Below are positions 5,992-9,484 of a stretch of DNA of 9,484 nt, piece after piece. The stretch spans positions 1 through 9,484 of the forward strand of contig VBMR01000043.1 of the NCBI GenBank assembly GCA_005878325.1, in the 5' to 3' direction. The notes beneath the pieces are model-generated. The model was not told the origin of the DNA and did not search any database. It worked only from the letters and a program-made list of their open reading frames with translations. This DNA is from Methanobacteriota archaeon. GTDB taxonomy: Archaea > Thermoplasmatota > Thermoplasmata > RBG-16-68-12. Within the stretch, counting starts at the first letter, position 1. Every line of letters begins with the position of its first letter. The position numbers were made by a program, and so were the translations under genes.

Positions 5992-7027
5992 CGCCGTCCA
6001 CCCTCGAGAAATCCCCGCCCGTCGCCCGAATGAGATCGCGGAGCCGCTCAAGCGCTCGTCCGGAGTCGAGCGCTTCGCGCGCCACGACGACACCTTCGGT
6101 CAAGGAGGTGGCTTTGCCGCCGACGTAGATGCCTGCGGCCGCATTCGCGAGGACCATGTCCTGCTTGGCGCCTCCTTGTTCTCCCGACAAGAGACGGACG
6201 GCTTCGTCGGCCGCGTCCAAGGGATCGGACCCCGCCAGCGCCGCGGGTACGGAACGCGTCAGGCCGAGATCCTCGGGCCGCAACTCGTAGCGCTGGACCG
6301 TTCCGTCGGAAACCTCACCGACGAGGGTGGGGCAGCACACGCAAATCTCATCGACTCCCGCGCGGCCATGGACCACCAGCGCGTGTTCGATCTCCAAGCG
6401 CACGGCGACCTCGGGAAGGCGTGTCACAAGATCCTCGGAGAACACCCCGAGCACATGCCCTCGGGCGCCGGCAGGATTCGTGAGCGGACCCAGGATATTG
6501 AAGACGGTCCTCACGCCAATCTCTTTTCTCGGACCCGCTGCGTGGCGCATCGCGGGATGGAACCTGGGCGCGAACATGAAACAGAGGCGGTGCTCCCGGA
6601 GGATTCGTTCGACCTCTCGTGGATCGAGATCCACTCGAACGCCCAGTGCCTCCAGGAGGTCCGCGCTCCCGCAAGCGCTCGTGACGCCGCGGTTCCCGTG
6701 TTTCGCGACCGTCACCCCGGCGGCGGCAACGACGAACATCGCGATCGTCGAGACGTTGAAGGTCCGCAGAGGTGCGCTGCCCGTGCCGCACATGTCCACG
6801 ACCCGCCCGTTCCCCACGGATCGAATCGAAGTGCATCGCTCGCGCATCGCGAGGGCCATGCCTGCGATCTCCTCGACGGTCTCCCCTTTCGCGCGGATCG
6901 CAATGAGGAACGCGGCGATCTGGGCGGGTGTCGCCTGACCTTCCATGATTTCGGCCATGACGCCGCGGGCGCGGTCGGAGGTCAGGTGACGGCCATCGAC
7001 GACATCGGCAATCGCCTCGCGGATCAC
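5978..7027 (-). CDS. trpD: Anthranilate phosphoribosyltransferase
   Basis: A 349-aa enzyme transferring phosphoribose from PRPP to anthranilate. The helical N-terminal domain (about 1-70, with MEGQATPAQIAAFLIAIRAKG) is followed by the PRPP site DMCGTGSAPLRTFNVST (78-94) and KHGNRGVTSACGSADLLEALG (109-129), then FMFAPRFHPAMRHAAGPRKEIG and RTVFNILGPLTNPA. The glycine-rich loop reads GTGSAPLRTFN where many homologues have GTGGD...TFN, a mild departure. It is of normal length. The start is GTG 7027, overlapping the trpG stop as GTGA, with GGTGA 5 nt upstream, so translation is probably coupled. Confidence 0.95.
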   Translation of the reverse strand: MIREAIADVVDGRHLTSDRARGVMAEIMEGQATPAQIAAFLIAIRAKGETVEEIAGMALAMRERCTSIRSVGNGRVVDMCGTGSAPLRTFNVSTIAMFVVAAAGVTVAKHGNRGVTSACGSADLLEALGVRVDLDPREVERILREHRLCFMFAPRFHPAMRHAAGPRKEIGVRTVFNILGPLTNPAGARGHVLGVFSEDLVTRLPEVAVRLEIEHALVVHGRAGVDEICVCCPTLVGEVSDGTVQRYELRPEDLGLTRSVPAALAGSDPLDAADEAVRLLSGEQGGAKQDMVLANAAAGIYVGGKATSLTEGVVVAREALDSGRALERLRDLIRATGGDFSRVDGDGRP

Positions 7028-7608
7028 GCTTTCACCGACCGGAGGAAGTTCTGGAGGAGATGCATGCCGTCCGGCGTGAGAATCGACTCCGGATGAAATT
7101 GGACTCCATCGATTGGGAATCGACGATGCCGCACGCCCATGACTTCACCGTCCTCGGAGGTTGCGCTGACCTCCAGCTCCGGGGCCAAGGAGTCCCGTTC
7201 CACGGCGAGAGAATGATATCGGCCCGCAACGAGCGGATTGGGCAGGTCGTCAAAGATGGTGCGACCGTCGTGGCGAACACGGCTCGTTTTCCCGTGCACG
7301 ATCCTCGCCGCGGGGCCGACGCGGCCGCCGAAAGCCGTGGCGATGCCCTGGTGGCCCAGGCACACACCCAAGGTGGGCGTCGTCGGGCTCAGTTTCCGCA
7401 AGAGCTCCGTGCACACGCCGAAGTCTCGTGGGTTCGCCGGATGGCCCGGTCCCGGAGAGAGAATCATCGCGTCTGGCCGGAGCCGGCTCACCTCGTCGAG
7501 GGTGATTGCGTCGTTGCGAAAGACGGAGGGTTCGGCTCCGAGTGCCCCGACTCCTTGGTACAGGTTGTACACGAAGGAGTCGTAGTTGTCGATGATCAGG
7601 ACCTTCAA
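7024..7608 (-). CDS. trpG: Anthranilate synthase glutamine amidotransferase subunit
   Basis: A 194-aa class I glutaminase that supplies ammonia to TrpE. The catalytic triad is visible: Cys83 in GVCLGHQ, and His172 and Glu174 in VQFHPESI; the oxyanion loop is SPGPGHP (51-57). The N-terminus LKVLIIDNYDSFVYN is the classic start of this family. The start is TTG 7608: it overlaps the trpE stop as TTGA and is preceded, 7 nt away, by GGAGG (7616-7620). An upstream reading adds only a Gly/Arg-rich artefact from inside trpE. It is not fused to TrpE or TrpD. Confidence 0.95.
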   Translation of the reverse strand: MKVLIIDNYDSFVYNLYQGVGALGAEPSVFRNDAITLDEVSRLRPDAMILSPGPGHPANPRDFGVCTELLRKLSPTTPTLGVCLGHQGIATAFGGRVGPAARIVHGKTSRVRHDGRTIFDDLPNPLVAGRYHSLAVERDSLAPELEVSATSEDGEVMGVRHRRFPIDGVQFHPESILTPDGMHLLQNFLRSVKA

Positions 7609-7620
7609 TTCGCCGCCTCC
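7605..7620 (-). promoter_or_regulatory. trpG ribosome binding site inside the trpE end
   Basis: GGAGG at 7620-7616 lies 7 nt before TTG 7608, and the TTG overlaps the trpE TGA as TTGA. This fixes the trpG start despite the rare initiation codon and implies translational coupling of the two anthranilate synthase subunits. Confidence 0.7.
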
Positions 7621-8924
7621 GCCAACGCCGACCGGAGCGCGTCGGCCTTGTGCTCCGTCTCCATCCACTCCCGGGCAGGGTCCGAATCGGCAACGATCCC
7701 TGCGCCGGCCTGCAAGTAATACGTCGGGCCGTCCGCAAACAGGGTGCGGATGGCGATCGCGGTGTCGAGGTTTCCATTCAGGGAGAGGTAGCCAACGACG
7801 CCGGCGTACGGACCGCGGGCCGTCCCCTCGAGGTCATGGAGGATCTCCATGGCCCTGGGCTTGGGCGCCCCGCTCACGGTGCCCGCGGGGAACACCGCTC
7901 CGAACGCGTCCAACGCGTCCTTGCCCGCGGCCAACGTGCCCTCGACTCGGGAGACGATGTGCTGGACGTGGCTGTATCGTTCCACGGTCATGAATTGGGG
8001 CACCCGCACGGTCCCGAAGCGGCACACGCGCCCCAGATCGTTCCGGGCGAGATCGACGAGCATCGTGTGCTCGGCCCGTTCCTTTTCGTCGGCCAAGAGA
8101 TCGGCGCGATGCCGCTCCGACTCCGCCAAGGTGGTGCCGAGCGGACGAGTTCCCGCGATCGGGAACGTCGTGGCGAGCCCGTCCTCGACCCGGAGCATCA
8201 TCTCGGGGCTCGATCCGATCACGCGGCGCGTGCCGAAATCCAAGTAGTACATGTAGGGACTCGGGTTGAGCTTGCGAAGCGACTCGTACAGGGCGAGCGG
8301 ATCGCCCGTCATGTGACCGGAATCGCGTCGCGACAGGACAATTTGGAACGCTTCCCCCTCGAGGATCCGCTCCTTCGCCCCGACGACCGCGTCCATGAAT
8401 CGGCGGCGATCCGTCTGCGGCTTCGGCGGATCCGCGTGGAAGTCGGGGGTTGTCCGCGGGACGCGCGGCAAGTCGTCGAACCGAGAGCCGACGTGGGTGA
8501 AGTATTCCGCCCGCCGGCGCACATGGTCGACAACCACGCCGTCCAAGTAGAGGCCGAACTCGAATTCCGGGAAGGGGGAGTCCGCATGGGTTGGGACGGA
8601 ATCGAGGGAATGCGCGAACTCGAAGGAGACGTACCCGACCAGGCCGCCGACGTACCGTCCCGGGAGACCGGGTGTCGCCCGTTCGCGGAGGATCCCCCGC
8701 AGCGCATCGAGCGGACGATCCGTCTTGATCGTCTCGCCATTTGAGCGGAGGATCCCCGCGCGGTACGAGATGATGACCTCCGGATCGAAGCTGACGAAGG
8801 TCTGTTCCGCGAGGCGGGCGGGACCGCTCAGGCTCTCGAGGATGAACGCGTGGGGATAGTCGTCTCGGCAGGCGGCGAAGAGGGCGTACGCATCGACGCC
8901 CGCATCGAGGGGAATGCGCTTCAT
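7605..8924 (-). CDS. trpE: Anthranilate synthase component I
   Basis: A 439-aa chorismate-utilising enzyme making anthranilate with ammonia from TrpG. The N-terminal domain carries FILES (27-31), the LES element that forms part of the tryptophan feedback site in studied TrpE proteins, so feedback control is likely. Catalytic-domain motifs in order are KERILEGEAFQIVLSRR (184-200), VIGSSPEMML (235-244), PIAGTRPLG (255-263), HTMLVDLARNDLG (286-298), FPAGTVSGAPK (345-355), GPYAGVVGYL and GAGIVADSDP (407-416). The start is ATG 8924, overlapping the upstream gene as ATGA with GAGGTG about 6 nt before it. The open frame extending to 9137 is rejected as a shadow of the upstream gene. Confidence 0.96.
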   Translation of the reverse strand: MKRIPLDAGVDAYALFAACRDDYPHAFILESLSGPARLAEQTFVSFDPEVIISYRAGILRSNGETIKTDRPLDALRGILRERATPGLPGRYVGGLVGYVSFEFAHSLDSVPTHADSPFPEFEFGLYLDGVVVDHVRRRAEYFTHVGSRFDDLPRVPRTTPDFHADPPKPQTDRRRFMDAVVGAKERILEGEAFQIVLSRRDSGHMTGDPLALYESLRKLNPSPYMYYLDFGTRRVIGSSPEMMLRVEDGLATTFPIAGTRPLGTTLAESERHRADLLADEKERAEHTMLVDLARNDLGRVCRFGTVRVPQFMTVERYSHVQHIVSRVEGTLAAGKDALDAFGAVFPAGTVSGAPKPRAMEILHDLEGTARGPYAGVVGYLSLNGNLDTAIAIRTLFADGPTYYLQAGAGIVADSDPAREWMETEHKADALRSALAEAAN

Positions 8925-9484
8925 GCGGGCACCTCGGCCCTTACAGCAGGCAGCGCGTCTCGGAAGACCGCTTCGCCGATTCGCATCGCGAACTCTTGAG
9001 GGTTCGGGTGTTGGAACAGGTTCCTCCCGACCGTGATCCCCGCCGCGCCCGCGGCGACAGCCCCACGAATCCGATCCAGAAACGCGTCCGGCGAGGTCGA
9101 GCGAGGCCCGCCTGCGAGGAGGAGCGGGACCGGGCATCCTTCAATGAGTTCGGAAATGGATTCCGCAGGCCCGAGGTAGCTTACTTGGACGAAGTCGGCA
9201 CCAATTTCCGCGGCCGCACGGGCCGAGTGCCGAGCGGCATCGATATCGTCCTGCGTGGTTCGCCCACCAGGAGGGTGGGCCATCACGAGCGTCGGAATGC
9301 CGAAGGACCGCGCGTCCGCAACCATCTCTCCTGCCGTCGCGAGCATCCGGTCCTCGTTCGGATCCCCGAAGTGAATTTGGACGGACACCGCGTCGGCCCC
9401 CAAAGCGACGGCGCTCGCGACGGAACTGCTCGCCACCTTCGAGGTCGGCCGAGGCCCCAAGAGGGTCCCCGCGGACAAATGGAC
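8921..9484 (-). CDS. DhnA/FbaB-family aldolase homologue (partial, catalytic residues replaced)
   Basis: This is the C-terminal 187 residues of a class I DhnA-type aldolase; the 5' end, roughly 80 codons, is beyond the window. The family includes archaeal fructose-bisphosphate aldolase and ADH synthase (AroA'), the first step of the alternative route to 3-dehydroquinate, which fits its place ahead of trpE. Matches are HLSAGTLLGP at the window edge, ALGADAVSVQIHFGDP, IEGCPVPLLLAGGP, and the phosphate-binding GITVGRNLFQ. The two catalytic positions differ. Where relatives have a YPRG motif with the active-site Tyr, this reads MAHPPG (His, codon 9277-9275). Where the Schiff-base Lys is expected in VKTxYTG, this reads VQVSYLG (Gln, codon 9187-9185). 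It may be a non-aldolase paralogue or a diverged enzyme, so no gene symbol is given. Confidence 0.88.
   Translation of the reverse strand, partial: VHLSAGTLLGPRPTSKVASSSVASAVALGADAVSVQIHFGDPNEDRMLATAGEMVADARSFGIPTLVMAHPPGGRTTQDDIDAARHSARAAAEIGADFVQVSYLGPAESISELIEGCPVPLLLAGGPRSTSPDAFLDRIRGAVAAGAAGITVGRNLFQHPNPQEFAMRIGEAVFRDALPAVRAEVPA

Noticed and set aside
6176..7096. 306-codon plus-strand open frame opposite trpD
   Set aside because: It is a shadow of trpD, rich in His, Arg and Asp without recognisable motifs.
7650..8744. 364-codon plus-strand open frame opposite trpE
   Set aside because: It is the complement of a fully motif-supported trpE. Long antisense frames are common at this GC content, and no start signal or domain is visible.
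8925..9137. 71-codon N-terminal extension of trpE
   Set aside because: The extension lies in another frame of the DhnA homologue and is Arg/Pro-rich. ATG 8924 has a ribosome binding site, an ATGA overlap and a family-typical N-terminus.
1..9484. CRISPR arrays, tRNA or rRNA genes, insertion sequences, prophage or defence genes
   Set aside because: No regularly spaced repeats, tRNA-like cloverleaf, transposase or terminal repeat was seen by eye on either strand. The window is mostly ordinary biosynthetic genes.

Overview
The window is a GC-rich, gene-dense piece that reads as archaeal, most likely a Euryarchaeota/Thermoplasmatota-type genome. Three things suggest this: a DhnA-type aldolase of the archaeal aminoshikimate route at the head of a tryptophan operon, TATA-like boxes with very short leaders in the divergent intergenic region, and frequent GTG/TTG starts joined by GTGA/TTGA/ATGA overlaps. 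The phylum is inferred, because no rRNA or other marker gene is present.

The right two thirds (about 9484 down to 3293, minus strand) is an aromatic amino acid operon: a DhnA-family aldolase homologue (cut by the window edge), trpE, trpG, trpD, trpC, trpA and a chorismate mutase-prephenate dehydrogenase fusion (tyrA). A two-domain GNAT acetyltransferase follows on the same strand. Chorismate is committed to tryptophan by TrpE/TrpG and to tyrosine by TyrA, so one transcript covers both branches. The first five genes overlap by 4 to 14 nt. That pattern breaks at trpC/trpA: trpF and trpB are absent, and trpA lacks its start and first beta strand. A 16-codon remnant, in frame with both genes, lies between the trpC stop and the first usable trpA start. 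This looks like a deletion or an assembly collapse.

The left third holds a divergent pair around a compact promoter region (599-828). On the minus strand is a 177-aa ATP-cone protein with an unidentified C-terminal beta domain, followed by a hairpin/T-rich terminator. On the plus strand is a seven-helix membrane protein of unknown function. Its best ribosome binding site and ATG (829) are one base out of frame with its body. Downstream, 1908-2342 contains a poorly resolved small locus that ends 9 bp before the convergent acetyltransferase. It holds a possible 47-aa ORF and a roughly 95-aa coding region that seems split by a single-base shift in an AAA run.

The observations most worth checking are the trpC/trpA junction, the DhnA homologue that lacks the expected catalytic Tyr and Schiff-base Lys, and the two apparent frameshifts on the plus strand.
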